From Skermanella aerolata KACC 11604 (GTDB lineage: Bacteria; Pseudomonadota; Alphaproteobacteria; Azospirillales; Azospirillaceae): a stretch of 64,000 nucleotides of DNA. The DNA is taken from assembly GCF_000936425.1 (NCBI RefSeq), contig NZ_AVFK01000032.1, positions 1 through 64,000 on the forward strand, written 5' to 3'. A model generated the notes under the pieces. That model did no database searches, was not told where the DNA came from, and saw nothing but the letters and a program-made list of their open reading frames with translations. Position numbers and translations under genes: made by a program. Below, one piece after another: positions 24,603-32,962 of this stretch (positions are counted from its first letter, which is position 1; the number at the start of each line of letters is the position of its first letter).

Positions 24603-25679
24603 ATGTCCCAGTACCGCATCGCCGCAATTCCCGGAGACGGCATCGGCAAGGAAGTCATCGCGGCGGGCATCGAGGTTCTGGATGCCCTGGCCGCCCGTAA
24701 CGGCGGTTTCTCGTTTGAGTTCGAATCCTTCGATTGGGGTTCGGATTACTACAAGAAGCATGGCGTCATGATGCCCTCCGACGGCCTGGAGAAGCTGAAG
24801 CCGTTCGACGCCATCTATTTCGGTGCCGTCGGCGCACCCGACGTTCCCGATCACGTCACGCTCTGGGGCCTTCGGCTCGCGATCTGCCAACCGTTCGATC
24901 AATACGCCAATGTCCGTCCGACCCGCATCCTGCCCGGCATCCAGAGCCCGCTGCGCGATGTCGGGGCCAAGGACCTGGACTGGGTGATCGTCCGCGAGAA
25001 CTCGGAAGGCGAGTATTCCGGCGTGGGCGGCCGGGTGCACAAGGGGCTGCCGATCGAGGTCGCCCAGGACGTCTCCATCATGACGCGGCCCGGCGTGGAG
25101 CGGATCATCCGCTTCGCGTTCAAGCTGGCCCAATCCCGGCCGCGTAAGCTGCTGACGGTCGTCACCAAGAGCAACGCGCAACGCCATGCCATGGTGATGT
25201 GGGACGAGATCGCCGAGGAGATCGCCGCCGAGTTCCCGGACGTGACCTGGGACAAGATGCTGGTCGATGCCATGACCATGCGGATGACGATGAAGCCCGG
25301 GACCCTCGACACCATCGTCGCCACCAACCTGCACGCCGACATCCTGTCCGATCTGGCGGCCGCCCTGGCCGGGTCGCTCGGCATCGCGCCGACCGCGAAC
25401 CTCAACCCCGAGGGCACTTATCCGTCGATGTTCGAACCGATCCACGGCTCGGCCTTCGACATAACCGGCAAGGGTATCGCCAACCCCGTGGGCACGTTCT
25501 GGACCGGCGCCATGATGCTCGATCATCTCGGCGAGCGGGAAGCCGCCGCTCAGCTCATGCGGGCGGTGGAAATGGTCACGGCGGACCCGGCGCTGCACAC
25601 CCCCGACCTGGGAGGCACCTCCACGACGCGGCGGGTCACGGACGCCGTGATAGCGGCCGTCCAGGGCAGAAACACCTGA
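24603..25679 (+). CDS. Tartrate/D-malate dehydrogenase (TtuC/DmlA family)
   Basis: 358 residues from ATG 24603 with AGGAGGATGAG upstream. Member of the decarboxylating beta-hydroxyacid dehydrogenase family: IAAIPGDGIGKEV at the start, FGAVGAPDVPDHVTLWG in the substrate region, VRENSEGEYSGVGGR, then VTKSNAQRHAMVMWDE and NLHADILSDLAAALAGSLGIAPTANL. The PDHxTLWG and SNAQRHA patterns separate it from isopropylmalate dehydrogenase and fit the NAD- and Mn-dependent tartrate/D-malate type. Divergent from a GntR regulator and followed after 55 bases by a TctC-type binding protein, consistent with uptake and oxidation of a hydroxy-dicarboxylate. Confidence 0.9.
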   Translation: MSQYRIAAIPGDGIGKEVIAAGIEVLDALAARNGGFSFEFESFDWGSDYYKKHGVMMPSDGLEKLKPFDAIYFGAVGAPDVPDHVTLWGLRLAICQPFDQYANVRPTRILPGIQSPLRDVGAKDLDWVIVRENSEGEYSGVGGRVHKGLPIEVAQDVSIMTRPGVERIIRFAFKLAQSRPRKLLTVVTKSNAQRHAMVMWDEIAEEIAAEFPDVTWDKMLVDAMTMRMTMKPGTLDTIVATNLHADILSDLAAALAGSLGIAPTANLNPEGTYPSMFEPIHGSAFDITGKGIANPVGTFWTGAMMLDHLGEREAAAQLMRAVEMVTADPALHTPDLGGTSTTRRVTDAVIAAVQGRNT

Positions 25680-25734
25680 AGCAGCCGCGAGTAGAGATCA
25701 GCAATCAACAATAAGTGAAGGGGAGTTCCGCTCG

Positions 25735-26706
25735 ATGCACCGCCTTGCCCTTGCCGCCGCCGCCTTCCTCGTCGCAGGAACCACGGCCGGCGCCGCCGCC
25801 GACTATCCCAGCAAGACGATAACCGTGATGGTGCCGCACGCCGCCGGAGGCCCGACCGACACCGTGGCGCGCCTGGTAACCGAGTCGATGACGCGGACGC
25901 TTGGCCAGCAGCTCGTCGTCGAGAACCAGGGCGGCGCCGGCGGCACGCTGGGAACCGGCCGCGCCTCCAGGGCTGACCCGGACGGGTACACGCTGCTTCT
26001 GCACCACGTGGCGCTGGCTTCAAGCGCCTCGCTGTACCGCAAGCTTCCGTTCGATCCCGCCACCTCGTTCGTCGGCGTCGGCCTGATCACCGATGTCCCG
26101 ATGACGATCGTCGGCAAGGCCGATCTGAAGCCCGATAACATTGGCGAACTCCTCGACTATATCCGCGCCAACAAGGATCAGGTGACCTATGCCCATGCCG
26201 GCGTGGGGTCCGCCTCCCACCTGTGCGGCATGCTGTTCCAGGACGCCATCGACGTCCAGATGACCACCGTTTCCTATAAGGGGACCGGCCCGGCGATGAC
26301 CGATCTCCTGGGTGGACAGGTGGAGGTGATGTGCGATCAGACGACCAATACGGTCGGCCACATCAAGAGCGGCAAGATCAAGTCCTATGCGGCGACGACC
26401 AAAAGCCGGCTTTCCGTGCTGCCCGATCTGCCGACACTGGATGAATCCGGTCTCAAGGGTTTCGAAGTGACGATCTGGCACGGTCTCTTCGCCCCGAAGG
26501 GAACGCCCGGAGATATCGTCGACAAGCTCGCGGCGGCGCTCCAGACGGCACTCAAGGATCCGAGGGTTGTAGAGCGCTTTGCCCAGCTCGGCATCGAACC
26601 GGTCAGTCCGGAACGCGCGACCCCGGCGGTGCTCGACCAGCATTTACAGTCGGAGATCGCCAAGTGGAAGCCGGTCATCCAGGAAGCCGGCATCTACGCC
26701 GACTGA
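25735..26706 (+). CDS. TctC/Bug-family tripartite tricarboxylate transporter binding protein
   Basis: 323 residues with a Sec signal peptide (cleavage near AGAAADYP). The mature protein begins YPSKTITVMVPHAAGGPTDTVARL, the Bug-family opening, and contains VTYAHAGVGSASHLCG and FVGVGLITDVPM. It should capture a carboxylate in the periplasm and hand it to a TctAB membrane pair, which is absent from this window. Co-transcribed with the tartrate/malate dehydrogenase, so tartrate or malate is the best guess for its ligand. Confidence 0.9.
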   Translation: MHRLALAAAAFLVAGTTAGAAADYPSKTITVMVPHAAGGPTDTVARLVTESMTRTLGQQLVVENQGGAGGTLGTGRASRADPDGYTLLLHHVALASSASLYRKLPFDPATSFVGVGLITDVPMTIVGKADLKPDNIGELLDYIRANKDQVTYAHAGVGSASHLCGMLFQDAIDVQMTTVSYKGTGPAMTDLLGGQVEVMCDQTTNTVGHIKSGKIKSYAATTKSRLSVLPDLPTLDESGLKGFEVTIWHGLFAPKGTPGDIVDKLAAALQTALKDPRVVERFAQLGIEPVSPERATPAVLDQHLQSEIAKWKPVIQEAGIYAD

Positions 26707-26738
26707 CGATTACCACTGACGACGGGCGGGGCGTATGT

Positions 26739-27881
26739 TCAACGCTGTGCCGGTAGGTTCGCATCGCGCCAGTCGGCCACTTGGATCACCCCGTCATCCC
26801 GATCCATGTCGGTTTCCGGCATCGGAGCCGGGCTAGCGGCGGGGGCCGGCCGATCGGGAATACCCATTTTGGCCATCTTCACGGCAAACCGCCTCCGGAT
26901 CTCGCCGAGCGTCGCCGGACGCCCTCTTATCTTGAAGATCCCCGGGTTTGCCTTGGCCTCCTTGGGAAACATCCAGGCACCGGTCAAGTCCGGCGTGCTC
27001 TCGGCCGCCCTGAGGAAGCGCGCCGCTTCGGTCACGCCGAAGAAGTGGCTCAGATAGGCCTCCGTTTCCGTGACGGGCCGCCCCAGCAGATTTTCGAGGC
27101 GGCGCGTGTTGTCGACGGTCAGCTCCGCCGCCAGAAAGGCGCTCAGTCTCGCATCGTTGCGCAGGGCCAGGATCCGTTCGCGGATGCGGAGATCGTCGAC
27201 GATGGGTTCGTCCAGCGAGCCTCGGCGGATATGCCGGGCAAGCCCGCCAAGTCCGTATTTGTGGCCGTCGCTCTCGACCTTCGAGAGCCAGGTTGCTTCG
27301 ATGAACTGGTAGAGTCCCGTTGCCGAACTCGTCGTCGCCTTGGCCGTGGCGTCGAAGCCGGATTCCAATCCGGCCATGGCACGCATCAGGCGGGCCGGAG
27401 CGCCGACCGTGGCGGCGGCCTCGTCGATCATCGCGAGGGTTCGGGCTTGCCGGTCGAGGCGGGAAATGAGGTTCCCGATATCGGTCCTATCCGCGCCGGC
27501 GCTTTTCACCTCCGCTGGTGCGTTCCGGTGGGAAAGCGCCCTATGCAGATCGACCGTTTCCTCGGCGAACCCGAACGAGTCGTCTTCCCGTTCACCGGAT
27601 TCCGCAAGTATGTCGTCCAGTGTCCTGGCTTGCCCCGGACTTTCCGCCAGCATCTCGGCCGAGATCGTCCCATCCTGGTCAGGAGAGGCCATCCGGCCGA
27701 CCTGCTGGGCCGCACCGATCGAGGCGCCGAGAACGACCAGGGTCAGGGCTGCCCGCCGGGCATATGCCGCCGGAAGATCGAAAGGCTTGGAGCCGCGTCG
27801 GGAGAACGCCCCGATACCGATTGCTCCGGTACCGGCAGGCTTCACGAAGAGGTCCTTCAAGGGGTAGTGGATTGCCTTCAT
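26739..27881 (-). CDS. Lytic transglycosylase (SLT domain) with membrane anchor
   Basis: 380 residues. A cytoplasmic N-terminus of about 42 residues is followed by a hydrophobic segment (AALTLVVLGASIGAA). A low-complexity acidic linker leads to an SLT domain at about 145-260 with MAGLESGFDATAKATTSSA; E173 is the expected catalytic acid, followed by TGLYQFIEATWL. The C-terminus has AYLSHFFGVTEAARFL, a feature of this alphaproteobacterial subgroup, and a proline-rich tail. It should cleave peptidoglycan glycan strands with 1,6-anhydro product formation. Stands alone on its strand. Confidence 0.85.
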   Translation of the reverse strand: MKAIHYPLKDLFVKPAGTGAIGIGAFSRRGSKPFDLPAAYARRAALTLVVLGASIGAAQQVGRMASPDQDGTISAEMLAESPGQARTLDDILAESGEREDDSFGFAEETVDLHRALSHRNAPAEVKSAGADRTDIGNLISRLDRQARTLAMIDEAAATVGAPARLMRAMAGLESGFDATAKATTSSATGLYQFIEATWLSKVESDGHKYGLGGLARHIRRGSLDEPIVDDLRIRERILALRNDARLSAFLAAELTVDNTRRLENLLGRPVTETEAYLSHFFGVTEAARFLRAAESTPDLTGAWMFPKEAKANPGIFKIRGRPATLGEIRRRFAVKMAKMGIPDRPAPAASPAPMPETDMDRDDGVIQVADWRDANLPAQR

Positions 27882-28106
27882 GACGCTTCCTCCGTCGTCG
27901 GGCCGGTCTGCCCGAAGTCCGTCAGGGCATCGAGACCGCAGGGGGAGCGTGGTCTCGACGACAACAAATGTTCATGTTTTGTTCTTTCGAAGCCGACACT
28001 ACACAGGTTCGCGGAACCCGGCAATTAACCAAATGGGATAGGACGGCATCGTCCCTCAGATCATGATGATGCCGGCTCCTGGTATGACTCTGCCGACGCA
28101 CCGTAC

Positions 28107-29645
28107 TCAGAAGCGGGAGTTCAGCATCGTGTGCGGTTCGCGGGGCATGCCGTCGAGATAGCCGTCGTAGAAGCGCCGGACGAAGGGCATGACGTCGGTC
28201 GCCAACTGGCGGCGCGCCTCTTCGGCGGGTGTCAGCGGCTGGGCCATCCGGGCGTGGATCTCGGATAGGACGGCGTCGCGGTCTATCCTGGTGAACCGGC
28301 CCTGCCGGTAGACGACCTCGCCGCCGATCATCACGGTATCGACCGCCTCGCGGCGGGCACGGCGGACCAGCACGTCGATCAGCGGGATGTCGGGGTTCTG
28401 GTACGGCCAAGTCGTCTTCTTCCAGTCGATCAGGACGATATCGGCCGCCCTCCCCGCCTCGATCCTGCCGATCCGACCGGCGAAGGGCGTGGTCCGAGCG
28501 CCGTTCTCCGTCGCCATGCGCAGCACGCCGGCGGCCGTCGGGAACGGGCTGTCGATGCCGGGCTCCCGGTGAGCGTCGAGGACCAGCCGCATTTCCTGCA
28601 ACATGTCGCGGTCGTCGTTGATGCCGGCCTCGTCGATCCCGATGGCGACCGGGATGCCCTTGGCCGTGAAGCGGTTGACGGGAGCCAGACCGCTCTTGAG
28701 CCGGAAGTTGGACGAGCAGTTGTGGCAGATATGGGTGCCGGTGTGGGCACACAGGTCGATGTCGTCCTCGCTCATCCAAACGCCGTGCCCGATGGTGAGA
28801 CCGGGTCCCGTCAGGCCGAAGCGCTCCAGGCAGGCCAGGGCGGAACCGCCGGTGCGCTTCTGTGCGTAGGCTTTCTGGTACGGCGTCTCCAGCAGATGCA
28901 TGTGGACCGGCGCCCCCGTCTCGGCCGCCATCTCGGCAGCGCTGGCAAGTGCGGCGTCGGACAACCAGTGCAGGTTCGACGGCGCGATCTGGATGGCGGT
29001 CGACGGGTCGTCGCGGTAGCGGCGGCGCAATTCGTGGAAGACGCCGATCTGCTCGGCCAGCGACATGGCGAAACGCTGGAAGTAGTCGGCTAGGGCCGGC
29101 CTGACCTCGGCTGGTACGCGTGCGAGGAACGCTTCGTCGGCCTCGTAGACCAGGCGGTTCTGGTCGCGCATCGCGAAGGAATAGGATGCCCGCATGCCGA
29201 TCTCGCGATAGGCGCCGATCACGCTTTCCGCCGTCGCCAGGACAGCCTCCGGCCCGCCGGGCGCCCGGCTGTGGAGGTGCTGGACGGTGGTGACGCCCGA
29301 CGCGATCATCTCGAACGCCGAATAGAGCGTATCGAGGCGCGGATCGACGTCGCGCAAGGCCAGCCGGCTTGCGAACCACAGTTCGAGCGGGTGGTCGGGC
29401 GAGCCGAGTTGCAGCGGCGTCAGGCCGACGTGATGGTGGGCGTTGACCAAGCCGGGGATCGCGACGAACCCGGCGCCGCCGACGGTTTCGGCCTGCGGGT
29501 TGGCGGCGGCCAGGGCATCGGCATCGCCGATTTCCCGGATCGATCCGTCCTCGACGAGGACGGCGGCATCGGGGCGGAGGTCGGGCGAACCGTCGGGGTG
29601 GAAGCCGCACAGGATGGTGTCGGCTCTGACGAGTTTCTGGCTCAT
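28107..29645 (-). CDS. Atz/Trz-type amidohydrolase (deaminase-like), last gene of the 14-gene operon
   Basis: 512 residues from ATG 29645 with GGAGACG upstream. Metal site of amidohydrolase subgroup with one divalent metal: HxH in LVNAHHHVGL, histidine in VHMHLLETPYQ, histidine in TIGHGVWMSEDDID, and the aspartate in AIGIDEAGINDDRDM. These make it a relative of 8-oxoguanine deaminase, guanine deaminase and hydroxyatrazine hydrolase. A cytoplasmic enzyme hydrolysing a ring amino or amide group is likely. The start overlaps the racemase-like gene by four bases (ATGA), so it belongs to the operon. C-terminal extension of about 60 residues (VMPFVRRFYDGYLDGMP) is longer than in the best-known members. 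Confidence 0.9.
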   Translation of the reverse strand: MSQKLVRADTILCGFHPDGSPDLRPDAAVLVEDGSIREIGDADALAAANPQAETVGGAGFVAIPGLVNAHHHVGLTPLQLGSPDHPLELWFASRLALRDVDPRLDTLYSAFEMIASGVTTVQHLHSRAPGGPEAVLATAESVIGAYREIGMRASYSFAMRDQNRLVYEADEAFLARVPAEVRPALADYFQRFAMSLAEQIGVFHELRRRYRDDPSTAIQIAPSNLHWLSDAALASAAEMAAETGAPVHMHLLETPYQKAYAQKRTGGSALACLERFGLTGPGLTIGHGVWMSEDDIDLCAHTGTHICHNCSSNFRLKSGLAPVNRFTAKGIPVAIGIDEAGINDDRDMLQEMRLVLDAHREPGIDSPFPTAAGVLRMATENGARTTPFAGRIGRIEAGRAADIVLIDWKKTTWPYQNPDIPLIDVLVRRARREAVDTVMIGGEVVYRQGRFTRIDRDAVLSEIHARMAQPLTPAEEARRQLATDVMPFVRRFYDGYLDGMPREPHTMLNSRF

Positions 29646-30331
29646 GGGGACGTCTCCGGCAGATCGGTCGGTGGTTTCCGGTACTGCTCCGCGCGCTTCA
29701 GGGCGAGGCGGACTGCGCACGGGACGGGTTCGATCAGCGGCACACCGACCGCGTCTTTTAAGGCTCGCGCCGCGACGGCAAGGGGGCCGCCGCCGATGAC
29801 GATCGCCGCCACATCAGCCTCGCGCATGGCTTGCAGGCAGGCTTCAAGGAGCGCCTCGACCAGTCGTGTCGGATCGCCCATCAGAGCGGCGGGATCGCCC
29901 GGAGTGAGCCAGACGCCGGCGAAGTTTTCGGCATGACCATGGCGCCGCGCCGTGCGCTCGATGGCGGCCTTCAGGTCTGGAGTCGTCGTGACGACGCAGA
30001 AGCGCCGCCCGCCCTGCCCCGCTTCGGCCATTCCGGCTTCGGCGATGCCTGTCACATGCATGGGTAGAACGGCGCGGAGGGCGTCCAGTCCGGGATCGCC
30101 GAAGGCGGCGACGATCACGCCGTCGGGGCCGTCGGCAAGGATCTCCGGGCTAAGCGAGGCGACCGCGCGGGCAGCCGCTTCCAGCGCCGCTTCGTCGGTG
30201 ATCAGCGGAGCGCCGGACGGGGCGCTCAGGCCGTCGATGACGGCGCATCCCGCCGCTTCATCGCGCGCAATTTCGACCATGGCCGCCGTCGTGGCTACCG
30301 ATGTGTTCGGGTTGACCAGGAGGAGGCGCAT
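29642..30331 (-). CDS. Asp/Glu/hydantoin racemase-like protein without catalytic cysteines
   Basis: 229 residues; begins MRLLLVNPNTSVATTAAMVE, the hydantoin/allantoin racemase opening. The first catalytic loop reads VIVAAFGDPGLDALR where racemases have a cysteine (ACFGDPG); the second reads AIVIGGGPLAVAA where they have GCAG. So both acid/base cysteines are replaced, by alanine and glycine. Racemisation by the usual two-base route should be impossible; another lyase, hydrolase or binding role is likely. The ATG overlaps the upstream stop by one base (TGATG) and its stop overlaps the amidohydrolase start by four. The longer frame upstream is antisense shadow. Confidence 0.85.
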   Translation of the reverse strand: MRLLLVNPNTSVATTAAMVEIARDEAAGCAVIDGLSAPSGAPLITDEAALEAAARAVASLSPEILADGPDGVIVAAFGDPGLDALRAVLPMHVTGIAEAGMAEAGQGGRRFCVVTTTPDLKAAIERTARRHGHAENFAGVWLTPGDPAALMGDPTRLVEALLEACLQAMREADVAAIVIGGGPLAVAARALKDAVGVPLIEPVPCAVRLALKRAEQYRKPPTDLPETSP

Positions 30332-31230
30332 CAGGGCGGCGCCACCCGCTCGCGGAACGCGCGGGCGATGTCGATGCGGCGGGCGATCCACAACCGGTCG
30401 CGGCGGCGGGCGAGTTCCGCGACGATATCCCGGAATGCCTTGAAGCGGGCCGGGCGGCCGGCGATGCGCAGATGGAAGCCGATGTTCAGCAGGCGCGTCT
30501 GGCCATTCGCCGCCTCGTCCTCCAATACGTCGAGCGCGTCGGCGACGTAGTCCACCATGTCGCCGGCCCTGACGAAGCCATTGGGATGGAAGAACTTCAT
30601 GTCGTTGGTGTCGAGCGCGTAGGGCACGACCAGGAGCGGCGGCTGGCCGCCGGCGTCCCAATAGGGAAGATCGTCGTCGAAGCCGTTCGAGGTGTAGAGA
30701 TATCCACGCTCCCGCAGCAGGCCCCGCGTCCATAGGCTTTCGGCTCCCCGGCAGAAGAAGCCTTGCGGGCGCTCTCCCGTCGCCGAGGCGATGGCGGCGG
30801 CTGCCCGGTCGAGGTCGCGTGCTTCCACTTCGGCGCTTCCATAGTCGGCGTGCGGGCGCCAGCGCCAGCCGTGGCAGGCCGCTTCGTGGCCGTCCTCGAC
30901 CAGCATCCTTGCCAGATCAGGCGCCCGCTCGACCGCGCGGCCGCAGAAGAAGATCGTCGCCGGGACCCGATGCTGTCGCAGGCATTCGGCCATGCGCCAG
31001 AGGCCGGCGCGGGTGCCGTAGGCGAAGATCTGCTCCTGTCCCGGATCGGCCTTGCCCGGCTCGACCACGCTGATCACCTCGCCCATCCGTTCCGAGCGCG
31101 GGTCGCCGTCGCCGACCTGCTCTTCGGCACCTTCCTCGAAGTTGACGACCAGCGAAACCGCGAGGCGCTGGCCGTTGGGCCAGACGATGTCCGGCCACTG
31201 GCCGCCATAGCCGACGAGATCGCGGCTCAT
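30331..31230 (-). CDS. PuuE-like polysaccharide-deacetylase-fold hydrolase (allantoinase type), copy 1
   Basis: 299 residues. The opening RDLVGYGGQWPDIVWPNGQRLAVSLVVNFEEGAEE closely follows the metal-independent allantoinase PuuE. NodB motif 1 is NFEEG (about 30-34) instead of TFDDG and motif 2 is GHEAACHGWRW (about 114-124), the PuuE pattern rather than the zinc-binding HxxxH of chitin deacetylases. It should hydrolyse a cyclic amide or ureide in the cytoplasm. No signal peptide. Coupled by overlaps to both neighbours, and paralogous to the next upstream gene. Confidence 0.88.
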   Translation of the reverse strand: MSRDLVGYGGQWPDIVWPNGQRLAVSLVVNFEEGAEEQVGDGDPRSERMGEVISVVEPGKADPGQEQIFAYGTRAGLWRMAECLRQHRVPATIFFCGRAVERAPDLARMLVEDGHEAACHGWRWRPHADYGSAEVEARDLDRAAAAIASATGERPQGFFCRGAESLWTRGLLRERGYLYTSNGFDDDLPYWDAGGQPPLLVVPYALDTNDMKFFHPNGFVRAGDMVDYVADALDVLEDEAANGQTRLLNIGFHLRIAGRPARFKAFRDIVAELARRRDRLWIARRIDIARAFRERVAPP

Positions 31231-32165
31231 GACGGCGAGAACCCGGCCGGAGTGGGCCTAGGTTGCCATTCCGGCAATCCTAGCCCGGCCCGCCAGCGAT
31301 GGGCGATCTCGTCGCGCCGGGCAAACCAGACGCCGGGGTGTTTCAACGCGTGGTCCAGGAACCGCTCCAGCCCGCCGATCCGGGCGGGACGGCCGATGAT
31401 GCGGAGGTGAAGGCCGACCGACATCATGCGCGGATGCCGCTCGCCCTCGGTGTAGAGCCGGTCGAAGGCGTCGATGCAGTAGCGCGCGAAGTCGTCGCCG
31501 AAGGTGAAGCCGCCCCGGTTGAAGAAGCGCATGTCGTTGGTGTCGAAAGCGTAGGGCAGGACGACGTGGGGATGTCCGTCGACCGTTTCCATGTAGGGCA
31601 GATCGTCGTTGTAGGCGTTGGAATCGTACAGAAAGCCGCCATGCTCGACCAGCAGCCCGCGCGTCCTGACCGAGGTGGCGGAGCGGGTATGCCAGCCGAC
31701 CGGGGCGACACCGGCCGCCTTAGTAATCGCCTCGACCGAGCGCTGGATGGCGCGGCGTTCCGTCGGTTCGTCCATATGGACGTGGCGTTCCCAGCGCCAG
31801 CCATGGGAAGCGACTTCGTGGCCGTCGACGACGGCTTCCTCGGCGAGCCAGGGCGATTGCTCCAGCGCGCGACCGTTGGCGTTCAGGGTCGCGCGGATGC
31901 CGCGCTCCCGCAGCGACTGGCGGATGCGCGGCCAGCCGGCGCGGGTGCCGTACTCGAAATGGCTTTCCATGCACAGGTCGCGCGCTCCCTCGACGGCTTC
32001 GACCGCCTCGTAGATCGCCTCGTTCCGCTCGTCGCCCATGCCGATCGAGAGTTCGGCCCCTTCCTCGACGTTGACGACGAGCGAGAGCGCGAGCCGGGCG
32101 TCGCCGGGCCAGCGGATATCGGGTTCGCCGCCGCGATATCCCGCGAAGTCGCGCGGCGCCGTCAT
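31227..32165 (-). CDS. PuuE-like polysaccharide-deacetylase-fold hydrolase (allantoinase type), copy 2
   Basis: 312 residues. RDFAGYRGGEPDIRWPGDARLALSLVVNVEEGAEL at the start and DGHEVASHGWRWERHVHMDEP near residue 115-135 parallel copy 1. Motif 1 is NVEEG. The second half has GGFLYDSNAYNDDLPY and PYAFDTNDMRFF, as in PuuE and copy 1 (SNGFDDDLPYW, ALDTNDMKFF). Two paralogues in tandem suggest two stereoisomers, two ring openings in series, or a heteromeric enzyme. Overlaps copy 1 by four bases and the BtpA-like gene by four bases. Confidence 0.88.
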   Translation of the reverse strand: MTAPRDFAGYRGGEPDIRWPGDARLALSLVVNVEEGAELSIGMGDERNEAIYEAVEAVEGARDLCMESHFEYGTRAGWPRIRQSLRERGIRATLNANGRALEQSPWLAEEAVVDGHEVASHGWRWERHVHMDEPTERRAIQRSVEAITKAAGVAPVGWHTRSATSVRTRGLLVEHGGFLYDSNAYNDDLPYMETVDGHPHVVLPYAFDTNDMRFFNRGGFTFGDDFARYCIDAFDRLYTEGERHPRMMSVGLHLRIIGRPARIGGLERFLDHALKHPGVWFARRDEIAHRWRAGLGLPEWQPRPTPAGFSPS

Positions 32166-32962
32166 GCCGGGAGGGCCGCCAGCGCCCGGTCCATGAAAGC
32201 CCGCGACTTATCGGCATCCCACAACAGGAGGTCACCGGGAGCGGCGTCCTTCCGCATCAGAGAGGTCGAGACGATCGCGCCGTCCGCAGTGGCCAGCGCC
32301 TCGGCGACGTTGTCCGCCGTGACGCTGCCACCCAGCAGGATCGGCCGCTTGACACCCGCGCGTTTCGCCTTGGCGATCCGGTCGAGGCTGTCGGCGAAGG
32401 AAGAGCCCGTCAGCACCAGCGCGTCGGCCCCCAGCTTGACGGCGGCCACGGCGGCCTCTTCCGGCGGCACGTCGATCAGGGGCACACTGGTCCGGTCGAA
32501 GACGTCGGCCAGGATCGCGATGTCGTCGCGGCGGATCTGGTGGCGGTATGTCCGCGCCTCGACCGCCAGCGCCTCTCGGCTGCCCTCCATCGTCATCGCG
32601 GCGCCGACGAAGACCTTGAGCCGGACGAAGTCCGCGCCCGAGGCATGGGCGATGGCAAGCGGCGCCACCGCGTCGTGCGCCTGCACGATGATGCCGAGCG
32701 TCAGGTCGGGGAACTGGCGCTTCATGACCCGGCCGAGCGCGCTGGTGATCGCGACGGTCTGGGGCGTCGCGGCGCCGCGTCGCCGTGTCTGGTCCTGGAG
32801 CATGATCCTGCGGATGCCGGCCCCGGTGAAGACTTCCGTGTTGGCGAGGACGTAGTCCTCGAGGAAGGCCATCGACGTGTCGGATGCCGTCGAAAGATCG
32901 GGGAGATGCAGCGCCGCGATGATCATCGGGTCGCCCGTGTGGTCTGCGAACATCCTGTTCAT
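32162..32962 (-). CDS. BtpA/SgcQ-family TIM-barrel protein
   Basis: 266 residues. Features of the family: MIIAALHLPDL near the start, a central ASGADFVRLKVFVGA, DVPPEEAAVAAVKLGADALVLTG and GSVTADNVAEALATADGAIVST, the last resembling a phosphate-binding site at the end of a barrel. BtpA was first linked to photosystem I stability and SgcQ sits in a sugar operon of E. coli; no firm reaction is known to me. Here it is coupled on both sides in a catabolic operon with kinases and SIS proteins, so a phosphosugar-related lyase or isomerase role is plausible. That is inference. Confidence 0.85.
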   Translation of the reverse strand: MNRMFADHTGDPMIIAALHLPDLSTASDTSMAFLEDYVLANTEVFTGAGIRRIMLQDQTRRRGAATPQTVAITSALGRVMKRQFPDLTLGIIVQAHDAVAPLAIAHASGADFVRLKVFVGAAMTMEGSREALAVEARTYRHQIRRDDIAILADVFDRTSVPLIDVPPEEAAVAAVKLGADALVLTGSSFADSLDRIAKAKRAGVKRPILLGGSVTADNVAEALATADGAIVSTSLMRKDAAPGDLLLWDADKSRAFMDRALAALPA

